A stretch of DNA of 64,000 nucleotides from Bordetella petrii (lineage in GTDB: Bacteria > Pseudomonadota > Gammaproteobacteria > Burkholderiales > Burkholderiaceae_B), in contig WMBV01000007.1 in NCBI GenBank assembly GCA_017745595.1, forward strand, positions 1 to 64,000, in the 5' to 3' direction. The translations under genes and the position numbers were made by a program. Of the stretch, positions 51,021 through 58,773 are shown piece by piece. The notes under the pieces were generated by a model that saw nothing but the letters and a program-made list of their open reading frames with translations, was not told the DNA's origin and did no database searches. Every line of letters starts with the position of its first letter. Position 1 is the stretch's first letter.

Positions 51021-51185
51021 ATGAAACCACGACTGCCCCTGTCGCTGATCGCCGCCGCGCTGCTGCTCGCCGGCTGTGCCGGCGGCCCTTCCCAGCCCGG
51101 CCCCCCGCACCCGGGCGCCGTCAACCCGTACAGCACGGGCGGCTTCCACGACCCGGGGCCGAACTACCCGAATACGGGACTCTGA
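51021..51185 (+). CDS. Small lipoprotein (54 aa)
   Basis: A 54-codon frame, 24 bases after trpC, with CGGAGA ahead of the ATG. The signal has a charged start, a Leu/Ala core and the lipobox LAGC with Cys19. The mature 36 residues are rich in Pro, Gly and Asn with no recognisable domain. It may be read from the trp transcript. Function unknown; small entericidin-like or outer-membrane lipoproteins have this build. Confidence 0.65.
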   Translation: MKPRLPLSLIAAALLLAGCAGGPSQPGPPHPGAVNPYSTGGFHDPGPNYPNTGL

Positions 51186-51203
51186 AGGTCGGCCAAGGCG
51201 ACC

Positions 51204-51313
51204 AGGTGTCTGACTGAGGCCAGGTGTCTGACTCCCGCAGGGTGTCAGACATCGAAGCAGGCGCACGGCGTTCGTACACATCGGTGTCTGACACCCTGCG
51301 GGAGTCAGACACC
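51204..51313. repeat. Palindromic repeat cluster 5 (two copies and a half copy)
   Basis: A half copy (51204-51214) is followed by full copies 51223-51253 and 51283-51313 in opposite orientation, 29 bp apart. The last copy is followed by CACCTGGCACCG, which also follows the last copy of cluster 6. The cluster sits between the convergent lipoprotein and SDR genes. Confidence 0.9.
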
Positions 51314-51321
51314 TGGCACCG

Positions 51322-52074
51322 CTATTTCCCGCCGGACACCTCGATGAACGACCCGGTGGTATAGCCGGCCTCGTCCGAGAAAAACCACATCACCGCGCCG
51401 GCCACTTCTTGCACGGTGCCGCCGCGCTGCAGCGGAATGGCGCCGGCCAGGCGGTCGACGCGGCCCGGCTCGCCGCCGCTGGCATGCATGTCGGTGTAAA
51501 TGGTGCCGGGCCGCACCGCATTGACGCGGATGCCATCGCCCGCCACTTCTTTCGCCAGGCCGAGGGTCAGGGTGTCGAGCGCGCCCTTGGATGCGGCGTA
51601 GTCTACATATTCGCCGGGCGAGCCCAGCCGCGCCGCCACCGACGACACATTGACGATGGCGCCGCCGCGCCCGCCGTGGCGCGGCGCCATGCGCCGCACG
51701 GCCTCGCGGCAACACACCAGCGCGCCCACCACATTGGTGGCCAGGATGCGCGACACGCGCGCGGCATCCATGTCTTCGACGCGCATCTGGGTTTCCAACA
51801 CGCCGGCGTTGTTCACCAGCGCATCGACACGGCCGAGTTCGCGGTCCACCGCCTGGAACAGCCGCACGATCTGGGCCTCGTCGGCCACGTCGGCGGCCAC
51901 AGCGATGGCCCGGCCGCCGTCGGCCTGGATGGCCCGCACCACGTCGTCGGCGGCATCGCGCCGCTGGCGGTAGTTGACGCATACGGCATAGCCCCGGCGA
52001 GCGGCCAGCCGGGCAACGGCGGCCCCGATACCGCGGCTGCCGCCCGTGACGATCATGACTTTATCCGTGGACAT
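51322..52074 (-). CDS. SDR-family oxidoreductase
   Basis: A 250-residue short-chain dehydrogenase. The cofactor motif is TGGSRGIG (residues 10-17), the NNAG motif is present, and the catalytic Tyr and Lys are in YVDYAASKGAL. The C-terminal segment ends in TGSFIEVSGGK. Typical substrates are ketones or beta-ketoacyl groups; it cannot be told here. Confidence 0.92.
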   Translation of the reverse strand: MSTDKVMIVTGGSRGIGAAVARLAARRGYAVCVNYRQRRDAADDVVRAIQADGGRAIAVAADVADEAQIVRLFQAVDRELGRVDALVNNAGVLETQMRVEDMDAARVSRILATNVVGALVCCREAVRRMAPRHGGRGGAIVNVSSVAARLGSPGEYVDYAASKGALDTLTLGLAKEVAGDGIRVNAVRPGTIYTDMHASGGEPGRVDRLAGAIPLQRGGTVQEVAGAVMWFFSDEAGYTTGSFIEVSGGK

Positions 52075-52099
52075 GGTCCCCCCAACGGCGACGCCGGCC

Positions 52100-52720
52100 C
52101 TAGGCCTGCGCGGCGGGGCCGCGCGCGGCCCATTGCAGCGCGTCTTCCAGGCGGTCGTTGCCCCAGAACATTTCGCGGCCCACCATCAGGCTGGGCGCGC
52201 CGAAAATGCCCAGTTCGCGCGCGCGGTCGACCTGCCGGCGCAGGGCTTCCTTGGTGCTTTCCTGGCGCGCCTGAACCACCAGCGCCTGTCCATCGAGCTG
52301 CAGGCCGTCGAGCAGCGCCCCCACCACGGCTTCGTCCTGGATGTCCTGGTCGTCGACGAAATTGGCGTGGAACGCCGCCAGGCAGAAGTCGCGGCCCCAG
52401 GGCTGGTCTTGCCCCAGCAGCGCCACGCGCGCCGACAGCACGCTCATGCGGGGAAACTGGCTGGGCCGCTGGTAGCCGATGCCGTATTTGTCGGCCAGGC
52501 GGGCGATGTCGCGCATCATGTAAGCCCCCTTGCCGGGAAACAGCCGGAACGGGCTGTCGTTCCAGCCCTGCGCCTGGAAAATCGGCCCCAGCAAAAAGGG
52601 ACGCAGCACCACCTCGACGCCGGCCTGGCGCGCCAGCGGCTCGAGCCGCGCCATGGCCAGGTAGCTATAGGGACTGGCGAAATCGAACCACATTTCGCAG
52701 GACGGGGCAGAGGCATTCAT
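52100..52720 (-). CDS. DsbA-fold protein, 2-hydroxychromene-2-carboxylate isomerase type
   Basis: A 206-residue protein with the HCCA isomerase/GST-kappa hallmark WFDFASPYSYLA at the N-terminus, where the Ser replaces the thioredoxin cysteines, and the cis-Pro loop IFGAPSLMV near the end. Homologues isomerise glutathione adducts in naphthalene breakdown or are general GSH-dependent isomerases. No aromatic pathway genes are adjacent. Its ATG overlaps the end of the DUF2917 gene by four bases. Confidence 0.87.
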   Translation of the reverse strand: MNASAPSCEMWFDFASPYSYLAMARLEPLARQAGVEVVLRPFLLGPIFQAQGWNDSPFRLFPGKGAYMMRDIARLADKYGIGYQRPSQFPRMSVLSARVALLGQDQPWGRDFCLAAFHANFVDDQDIQDEAVVGALLDGLQLDGQALVVQARQESTKEALRRQVDRARELGIFGAPSLMVGREMFWGNDRLEDALQWAARGPAAQA

Positions 52721-52977
52721 ATGGCAGGCTCCAGGATGAGGGCGACCCGCGCATCGGGCAGGCCGCTCAGGACAATATCGCGATGGCCACGCAACTGCAC
52801 GGCATCGCCGGCGCCGAGCACGTGGTCTACGCGGCAACGGTATTCGGATATCCATACCGCGCCGGATTCGCACAGGATACGCAGACCGCCCGTCCGCCTC
52901 AAGCGCACGGCGGCGCGGCCCGATAGGGCCATTGACATTCCCGTGATGCAATATAGCTGGATCGGGTCGCGGGCCAT
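52717..52977 (-). CDS. DUF2917-family protein (86 aa)
   Basis: An 86-residue protein with a cupin-like strand pattern: LRILCESGAVWISE, then DHVLGAGDAVQLRGHRDIVLS, as in DUF2917. AGGAG lies five bases before the ATG at 52977. The ATGA overlap with the next gene shows translation coupling. Its function is unknown. It is divergent from a LysR gene; in several betaproteobacteria DUF2917 genes sit beside LysR genes, from memory. Confidence 0.75.
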   Translation of the reverse strand: MARDPIQLYCITGMSMALSGRAAVRLRRTGGLRILCESGAVWISEYRCRVDHVLGAGDAVQLRGHRDIVLSGLPDARVALILEPAI

Positions 52978-53112
52978 GGCGGCTCCTGGCTGCGGCGCGG
53001 GCCGGCCGTCAGGCGCCGCTCGCGTAGCAATAGTTTCGTCTGGCCTAATTGAACGCCCGGCGGCTATGATTGTTCAACCGATTTCCTCGTCGCAATCGCA
53101 TGCGCCACCGGA

Positions 53113-54027
53113 ATGCCATACCCGTTATCCAAACTGCCGCCCCTGGACCTGGTTCGCGGATTCGTGGCCGTGGGGCGGCGCATGAGCATCACCGCCGCGG
53201 CGCAAGACCTGCACCTGACGCAATCGGCGGTCAGCCGCCAGGTCCGCGCCCTTGAAGCGCATCTGGGGGTGCCGCTGCTGTCGCGCGGCTTCCGCTCGGT
53301 GGCGTTCACCTCGGAAGGCGCGCAACTGTTCCGCATGGCGGATCCCTGGCTGACGCAACTGGGCGAACTGGCCGGGCAATGGCGCGCCCCCGAACGCCGC
53401 ACGCCGGTCACCGTGACCACCACGATCGGCGTGGCCTCACTCTGGCTGCTGCCGCGGCTGGGCGAATTCCAGGCGGCGCACCCCACCGTCGACGTGCGCG
53501 TGGCCGCCGACAACCGGGTGCTGGACATCGACCGCGACGGGGTCGACATCGCCATCCGCTATAGCCCGCGCGAGGCGGCGCCTGACGGCGCGCTGTGGCT
53601 GTTCGGCGAAGCCGTCGTGCCGGTGGCGCACCCGTCGCTGGGCATCGCCCGGCTCGATGCCGCCGCGCTGGCCAAGCTGGTGCTGCTGGAATTCGACGAC
53701 CCCACCCGTCCGTGGCTGCAATGGCCGGAATGGCTGCAGGCCCACCAATTGGGCCACGCCAGGCCCAAGGGCATGCTGCGCTTCAACCAGTACGACCAGA
53801 TCGTGCACGCGGCGCTGGCCGGCCATGGCGTCGCGTTGGGCCGGCGCGCCCTGGTCGAGCCGCTGCTGGCGCAGCAGCGCCTGGCCGCCGTGGGCGACGC
53901 CCTGCAAAGCGCCGCCCGCCATGCGTATTGGATGATCCGCGGCACCCAGCCGCGTTCGGCCGAAGTCGGCCTCGTGGCCGACTGGCTGGCCGGGCAGGCG
54001 CGCGCCACCGCGCGCATGCTGCGGTGA
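53113..54027 (+). CDS. LysR-family regulator, GcvA-like
   Basis: A 304-residue regulator. HTH residues about 20-42 read MSITAAAQDLHLTQSAVSRQ, followed by the wing and a co-inducer domain (PVTVTTTIGVASLWLLPRL, DIDRDGVDIAIRYS), typical of the GcvA group. It is divergent from the DUF2917-HCCA pair and may control it. Confidence 0.9.
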   Translation: MPYPLSKLPPLDLVRGFVAVGRRMSITAAAQDLHLTQSAVSRQVRALEAHLGVPLLSRGFRSVAFTSEGAQLFRMADPWLTQLGELAGQWRAPERRTPVTVTTTIGVASLWLLPRLGEFQAAHPTVDVRVAADNRVLDIDRDGVDIAIRYSPREAAPDGALWLFGEAVVPVAHPSLGIARLDAAALAKLVLLEFDDPTRPWLQWPEWLQAHQLGHARPKGMLRFNQYDQIVHAALAGHGVALGRRALVEPLLAQQRLAAVGDALQSAARHAYWMIRGTQPRSAEVGLVADWLAGQARATARMLR

Positions 54028-54077
54028 TTCGCGCTATCCTCGACGCACATTCGCCTGGCTACACGGAGCTTTCTCTC

Positions 54078-55085
54078 ATGCGTTTTCCGGTCTGCTTTCC
54101 GCCGCGCCGCATCCTGGGCGCGCTCAGTCTGTCCGCCGCGGCCCTGCTCGCCTGTGGCGCGGCGCCCGCACTGGCCACCGCGCCCCTGCAGACCGCGCAG
54201 GCCCCCGGGTTCTACCGCATGGCGCTGGGCGACTTCGTCGTCACCGCCCTGTACGACGGCTATGTCGACCTGGACCCGGCCATCCTCAGCGGCGCCAGCG
54301 CCTCCGACATCCAGGAGCTGCTGGCCGCCATGTTCGTGCCCACCGACCCGGGCGTGCAGACCGCGGTCAACGCCTATGTCATCCAGAACGGCAAACAGGT
54401 CGTGCTGGTGGATACGGGCGCCGGGCCCTGCCTGGGCCCCACCGCCGGCGGGCTGGCCGACAGCTTGCGCGCCGCGGGCTTCCAGCCCGAGCAGCTCGAC
54501 GCGGTGCTGCTCACCCACCTGCACCCCGACCATGCCTGCGGGCTGCTGACCCCCCAGGGCACGCCGCGCTTTCCCAACGCCGACGTCTACGCCGCCCGCC
54601 CCGAGGCCGATTTCTGGCTGAGCACCACCGTGGCGGCGCAGGCGCCGGCCGAGGCGCAGCCGTTTTTCAAGATGTCGCGCGATTCGGCCGCGCCATACCA
54701 GGCGGCCGGCAAATTCCTCACCTACCAGCCCGGCGAAACGCTGCTGCCCGGCGTGCAGGCCGTGCCCAGCCCCGGCCACACGCCGGGCCACACCTCGTAC
54801 CTATTCACTTCCGGGCGACAAAGCCTGCTGGTCTGGGGCGATATCGTGCACAGCCATGCCGTGCAGTTCGCCCGCCCCGAAGTGGTCATCGAATTCGACG
54901 TGGACAGCGCCCAGGCGATCGCCAGCCGCAAGAAAATCTTCGCCCAGGCCGCCGGCAACCAGCTATGGGTAGCCGGCGCGCACCTGCCGTTTCCCGGCCT
55001 GGGCCACGTGCGCACCGACGGCCAGGGCTATGCCTGGGTGCCGGTGGAATACGCGCCGCTGCGGCAGGGCGTCACCAAACCGTAG
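54078..55085 (+). CDS. Exported metallo-beta-lactamase-fold hydrolase
   Basis: A 335-residue protein. The zinc motif is HLHPDH (His147, His149, Asp151, His152), with later ligands in SPGHTPGHT and VWGDIVHSH. The N-terminus is a signal sequence; LLAC at 23-26 could be a lipobox, or cleavage may occur at the later ALA site. It resembles the AHL-lactonase and quinolinase-type branch; a beta-lactamase role is not implied. Confidence 0.85.
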   Translation: MRFPVCFPPRRILGALSLSAAALLACGAAPALATAPLQTAQAPGFYRMALGDFVVTALYDGYVDLDPAILSGASASDIQELLAAMFVPTDPGVQTAVNAYVIQNGKQVVLVDTGAGPCLGPTAGGLADSLRAAGFQPEQLDAVLLTHLHPDHACGLLTPQGTPRFPNADVYAARPEADFWLSTTVAAQAPAEAQPFFKMSRDSAAPYQAAGKFLTYQPGETLLPGVQAVPSPGHTPGHTSYLFTSGRQSLLVWGDIVHSHAVQFARPEVVIEFDVDSAQAIASRKKIFAQAAGNQLWVAGAHLPFPGLGHVRTDGQGYAWVPVEYAPLRQGVTKP

Positions 55086-55098
55086 CGGCGCCCGGCGC

Positions 55099-55974
55099 CT
55101 ACCCGCCGTAGCGCTCGAACCAGTCGAGCATGCGGCGCCAGGCGTCCTGGGCGGCTTCCGGGCGATAGCTGGGCCGGTAATCGGCGTGAAAGCCATGCGG
55201 AGCGTCTTTATATAGGCGGATCTGCGATTGCCGGGCGGCCTCTGATCCCTTGCCCAGCGCGGCGCGCATTTGCTCGAGGTCGGCCACCGGAATGCCGGCG
55301 TCGGCCTCGCCGTACAACCCCAATACCGGCGCGTGCAGGCGGTCGACCACGGCGATCGGATCGGCGGGCTTGATGGGGCTGGTGGTGTTGCGCACGTGCC
55401 CATACCAGGCGGCGCCCGCGCGCAGCTTGGGATTGTGCGCGGCGTACAGCCACACGATGCGTCCGCCCCAGCAGAAGCCCACAACCATCAAGCGCTTCGG
55501 ATCACCGCCGTGCTGGGCGGCCCAGGCCGCGGCGGCATCCAGGTCGCCCATTACCTGCTCATCGGGCACTTTATCGATGATCTCGGTGCGCAGCCGGGCG
55601 ATTTCGGTGTACTTGGACGCATCGCCCTGGCGCGCGAAGAGTTCGGGCGCGACGGCCAGATAGCCCGCCTTGGCCAGCCGGCGGCAGACATCCTGGATGT
55701 ACTCGTGCACGCCGAAGATTTCGTTGATGACCAGTACCGTGGGCAGCGCCTTGCCGTCTTGTGGCGCGGCGCGGTATGCCGGCATGTTGCCGCCGGACAC
55801 CGGGATCTGCACCGGGCCGGCCTGCAGCCCGGCCGCCGGCGTGTTGATGGCCGTGGCGGCGGCCGCATGGCCGGTTGCCGTGGTAAAGCCCGTGGCCAGC
55901 GCCGTGACCACAAAAGCGCGCCGGTCCAGCCGTAAGGGCGGCAGCAGGCTGTCGAACTGCGAATCTCGGGACAT
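55099..55974 (-). CDS. Dienelactone hydrolase-family protein with Tat-type signal
   Basis: A 291-residue alpha/beta hydrolase. The nucleophile is Cys168 in GFCWGG, as in dienelactone hydrolase, with EIFGVHEY and the final GFHADYRPSY supplying the remaining residues. The N-terminus has LDRRAFVV, a twin-arginine-like motif before a hydrophobic segment, so export is likely. Physiological substrate unknown. Confidence 0.88.
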   Translation of the reverse strand: MSRDSQFDSLLPPLRLDRRAFVVTALATGFTTATGHAAAATAINTPAAGLQAGPVQIPVSGGNMPAYRAAPQDGKALPTVLVINEIFGVHEYIQDVCRRLAKAGYLAVAPELFARQGDASKYTEIARLRTEIIDKVPDEQVMGDLDAAAAWAAQHGGDPKRLMVVGFCWGGRIVWLYAAHNPKLRAGAAWYGHVRNTTSPIKPADPIAVVDRLHAPVLGLYGEADAGIPVADLEQMRAALGKGSEAARQSQIRLYKDAPHGFHADYRPSYRPEAAQDAWRRMLDWFERYGG

Positions 55975-56054
55975 GGGGATCTCCTGGGGAGGCCGCCCGC
56001 GTGCGGCCGCAACCCATTATGCATCCCGCGCCAGGCCCCGTGTTGACGCGTGGA

Positions 56055-56759
56055 TTACCGGTCTTCGCGCGCCACGCAGCGATAGAGCACCGCCGCGAGA
56101 ATGGCGCCGACGATCGGCGCGACCCAGAACAGCCACAATTGCTCGAGTGCCCAGCCCCCTACGAACAGCGCCGGGCCGGTCGAACGGGCCGGGTTGACCG
56201 ACGTATTGGTGACCGGGATGCTGATCAGGTGGATAAGCGTCAGGGCCAGCCCGATCGGAATGGGGGCGAAGCCCGCCGGCGCGCGCTTGTCGGTGGCGCC
56301 CAGGATCACGAACAGGAAGCCGGCGGTCAGCACCACTTCGCACACCAGCGCCGCGCCCAGGGCGTATTTGCCCGGCGAATGTTCGCCGTAGCCATTGGCC
56401 GCGAAACCGCTGGCCACCAGGTCGAAGCCCGGCTTGCCGTTGGCGATCCAGGCCAGCACCGCGGCCGCGATCACCGCGCCGACGACCTGCGCCACGGTAT
56501 ACGGCACGATCTCGCGCACGGGGAAGCGGCCGCCGGCGGCCAGGCCGACCGTGACGGCCGGATTGAAGTGCCCGCCCGATATGTGGCCTACCGCGAACGC
56601 CATGGTCAGCACGGTCAGGCCGAATGCCAGCGCGACCCCCATGAAACCAATGCCGAGTTCGGGAAAGCCGGCGGCCAGGACGGCGCTTCCGCAACCGCCC
56701 AACACCAACCAGAAAGTGCCGATGAGCTCGGCCATGCAACGCTTGGACAAGGAAGCCAT
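56055..56759 (-). CDS. aqpZ: Aquaporin Z
   Basis: A 234-residue six-helix channel. The two NPA boxes are HFNPAVTV (Asn66) and SVNPARS (Asn189-Arg192), with His177 and the small residue before the second box typical of the water-selective filter. Start at 56759 is chosen because it begins with [15 protein letters not shown]. Confidence 0.94.
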   Translation of the reverse strand: MASLSKRCMAELIGTFWLVLGGCGSAVLAAGFPELGIGFMGVALAFGLTVLTMAFAVGHISGGHFNPAVTVGLAAGGRFPVREIVPYTVAQVVGAVIAAAVLAWIANGKPGFDLVASGFAANGYGEHSPGKYALGAALVCEVVLTAGFLFVILGATDKRAPAGFAPIPIGLALTLIHLISIPVTNTSVNPARSTGPALFVGGWALEQLWLFWVAPIVGAILAAVLYRCVAREDR

Positions 56760-56907
56760 GACGCATTTCTCCGGGAAAAATACGCAGCGAGCGTATCGCA
56801 ACTTCAACAAGCACAAAGTGAAGCATTGCAAAGAGCGGCGGGGTTCGCCCTTGCGCTGGCGCCTCGCGCAGCGATTACCATGGCATTTTCAACTTAGCCT
56901 TCATTCC

Positions 56908-57420
56908 ATGCAAGATACCGCCAGCCATCAATTGGCCATGACCATCCTGATGACGCCCGACATGGCCAACTTCGCTGGCAACGTGCACGGCGGCACCATC
57001 CTGAAGTACCTGGACCAGGTAGCCTACGCCTGTGCCAGCCGTTATGCCGGCCACTACGTCGTCACGCTGTCGGTCGACCAGGTGGTGTTCCGGCAACCCA
57101 TCCACGTGGGCGAGCTGGTCACTTTCCTGGCATCCGTGAACTACACGGGCCGCACCTCGATGGAAATCGGCATCAAGGTCGTTACCGAAGACATCCGCCG
57201 CCAGATCGTGCGCCACGCCAACAGCTGCTATTTCACGATGGTGGCGGTCGACGACAACGGCCAGCCCACGGCCGTGCCGCCGCTGCAAGCGCGCACACTA
57301 GAAGAAAAACAGCGCCAGGAAGCCGCGCGCGAACGGCGCGAACTGCGCCAGGCAATGGAAAAACACCAGCTCGAAATCAAGAAGCGCGTGCAAGATCCAT
57401 CGCCAGATTCCGCGGTATAG
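56908..57420 (+). CDS. Acyl-CoA thioesterase (hotdog fold, YciA-like)
   Basis: A 170-residue thioesterase. The hotdog motif is MANFAGNVHGGTILKYLDQVAYACA with the Asp at the helix end, followed by VDQVVFRQPIHVGELV. The charged C-terminal tail (EEKQRQEAARERRELRQ) is a coiled coil-like extension. It hydrolyses acyl-CoA; chain length is unknown. Confidence 0.9.
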   Translation: MQDTASHQLAMTILMTPDMANFAGNVHGGTILKYLDQVAYACASRYAGHYVVTLSVDQVVFRQPIHVGELVTFLASVNYTGRTSMEIGIKVVTEDIRRQIVRHANSCYFTMVAVDDNGQPTAVPPLQARTLEEKQRQEAARERRELRQAMEKHQLEIKKRVQDPSPDSAV

Positions 57421-57615
57421 GCCGGTCCAGCGGCCACTTGTTGCAGCCACACAACGAACTAGGCAAGAATTTTCTTGGGGGTTTCCCTAGTGCGTGTATT
57501 CAGGCCTGCGTAATGAACATCGCGCGGCGGCACCGCCAGGTCCTGTACCTGGTGCAAAACCGTGCGCGCAGGGGCGGCCCGTCACCCTGCAAGTGTCCAT
57601 CTGACGTACGTTTTT

Positions 57616-58068
57616 TCAGCGAATTGCGGGACCGAATTTATCCAGCAATTTGATCAAAAGAGGCCCGATACGCCGCAATTGTTCAAGGTGTACGGCAGAT
57701 AGCGCCTGCAGCTTTGCTTCGGCCAGCGAGGTCAGCGCAATGCGCACGCGCCGGCCATCGGCCGGGTCCATGGAACGCGTAACCATGCCCATGCGCACCA
57801 GCCGGCTGATGAGTTCGACGGCACTGTGGTGCTTGATGCAAAGTTTTTCGGCCAATTCGCCCACGGTAAGGGCCTGCGCCCCACTGCCCTTGATGGTGAG
57901 CAGGGCTTGGTGCTGCTGCGGCGACAAACCCTGGCCGTGGGCCTCGGCTTCGCTGAAAACGGTGAAGCACCGCAGCGCGTAGCGGAACTCGGCCAGGGTT
58001 GCGAAATCGGCCGGTTTCAGTTCCCGCTTTTCGATGTCGGCCCCTGGGTTGGTTAGAGGATTCACCAA
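57616..58068 (-). CDS. MarR-family transcriptional regulator
   Basis: A 150-residue regulator with the winged-helix core TVGELAEKLCIKHHSAVELI and the wing DPADGRRVRIALT. It is divergent from tctBA, so these transporter genes are the probable target. The effector is unknown. Confidence 0.9.
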   Translation of the reverse strand: MVNPLTNPGADIEKRELKPADFATLAEFRYALRCFTVFSEAEAHGQGLSPQQHQALLTIKGSGAQALTVGELAEKLCIKHHSAVELISRLVRMGMVTRSMDPADGRRVRIALTSLAEAKLQALSAVHLEQLRRIGPLLIKLLDKFGPAIR

Positions 58069-58287
58069 CAGAATTCTAAACTACATCGTGCTACGATCCA
58101 CCCGACTTGGACTACGCGTGCTGGCGGTGCGCTCAGTGTCCGGACGCTTGCAGAACCCGATATGGCTCGCGCCGCCGTGCCATATTTTTTTTTATATGTT
58201 TTATGTCCAAGCCTCATGCGTCCCTCGGCACTGCGTCTCCGCCTTTCAGGTCCACCAACCTGGCACGGCACAATACGGAGACCCTTT
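58069..58287. promoter_or_regulatory. Divergent region between the MarR gene and tctB
   Basis: A perfect palindrome ATCGT-GCT-ACGAT (58085-58097) lies 17 bases before the MarR start and fits a MarR operator. A T-rich stretch (about 58180-58215) with TATATG-like hexamers may carry the tctB promoter; the match is not strong. Confidence 0.5.
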
Positions 58288-58752
58288 ATGCAGCTAAAGA
58301 ATAGACAGGACTTCTGGTCGGGGGTGATGTTCACCGCGATCGGACTAGGATTCGCCCTAGGGGCCACCCAATACAACATGGGCACATCCGCCCGCATGGG
58401 TCCGGGCTACTTCCCTTTCTGGCTGGGCATCTGCCTGGCCATATTGGGCGCCACCGTGGCGTTGGGCGCGCTTTCCCACAAAGCCACCGAAACCGTCGTC
58501 GAGAAGTTCGACTTCAAGATCCTGTTCATCATCATCGGCTCCGTCGTCCTCTTCGGATTGCTGCTGCGTCCGCTGGGCCTGTATGTATCGCTGTTCCTCC
58601 TGGTAGTGGGCAGCAGCATCGCCAGCTACGAATTCAGCTGGAAAGTCGCCGTCATCAACGCGCTTTTCCTCGTGGTGTTCTGCTGGCTGGCGTTCATCAA
58701 GGGGCTGGGATTGATCTTCCCGCTATGGCCGTCGTTTCTGGGCATGAACTAA
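58288..58752 (+). CDS. tctB: Tripartite tricarboxylate transporter, small membrane subunit TctB
   Basis: A 154-residue protein with four membrane segments, of which FKILFIIIGSVVLFGLLLR and VAVINALFLVVFCWLAF are clearest, and the MGPGYFPFWLG motif of TctB. CGGAG is ahead of the ATG. It pairs with TctA, 21 bases downstream. Confidence 0.92.
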   Translation: MQLKNRQDFWSGVMFTAIGLGFALGATQYNMGTSARMGPGYFPFWLGICLAILGATVALGALSHKATETVVEKFDFKILFIIIGSVVLFGLLLRPLGLYVSLFLLVVGSSIASYEFSWKVAVINALFLVVFCWLAFIKGLGLIFPLWPSFLGMN

Positions 58753-58773
58753 AACCAAGGGGAAGACAAGATC

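Noticed and set aside
54078-55085. Naming the metallo-hydrolase a beta-lactamase or AHL lactonase.
   Set aside because: Only the fold and zinc motif are visible. Many activities share them, and the context gives no hint.
57421-57615. Possible small gene or repeat in the gap between the thioesterase and MarR genes.
   Set aside because: A short frame is open there but has no ribosome binding site or recognisable product. It is the one sizeable convergent gap without a palindromic repeat; I see only a weak AAGAA/TTCTT inverted repeat without a T-run.
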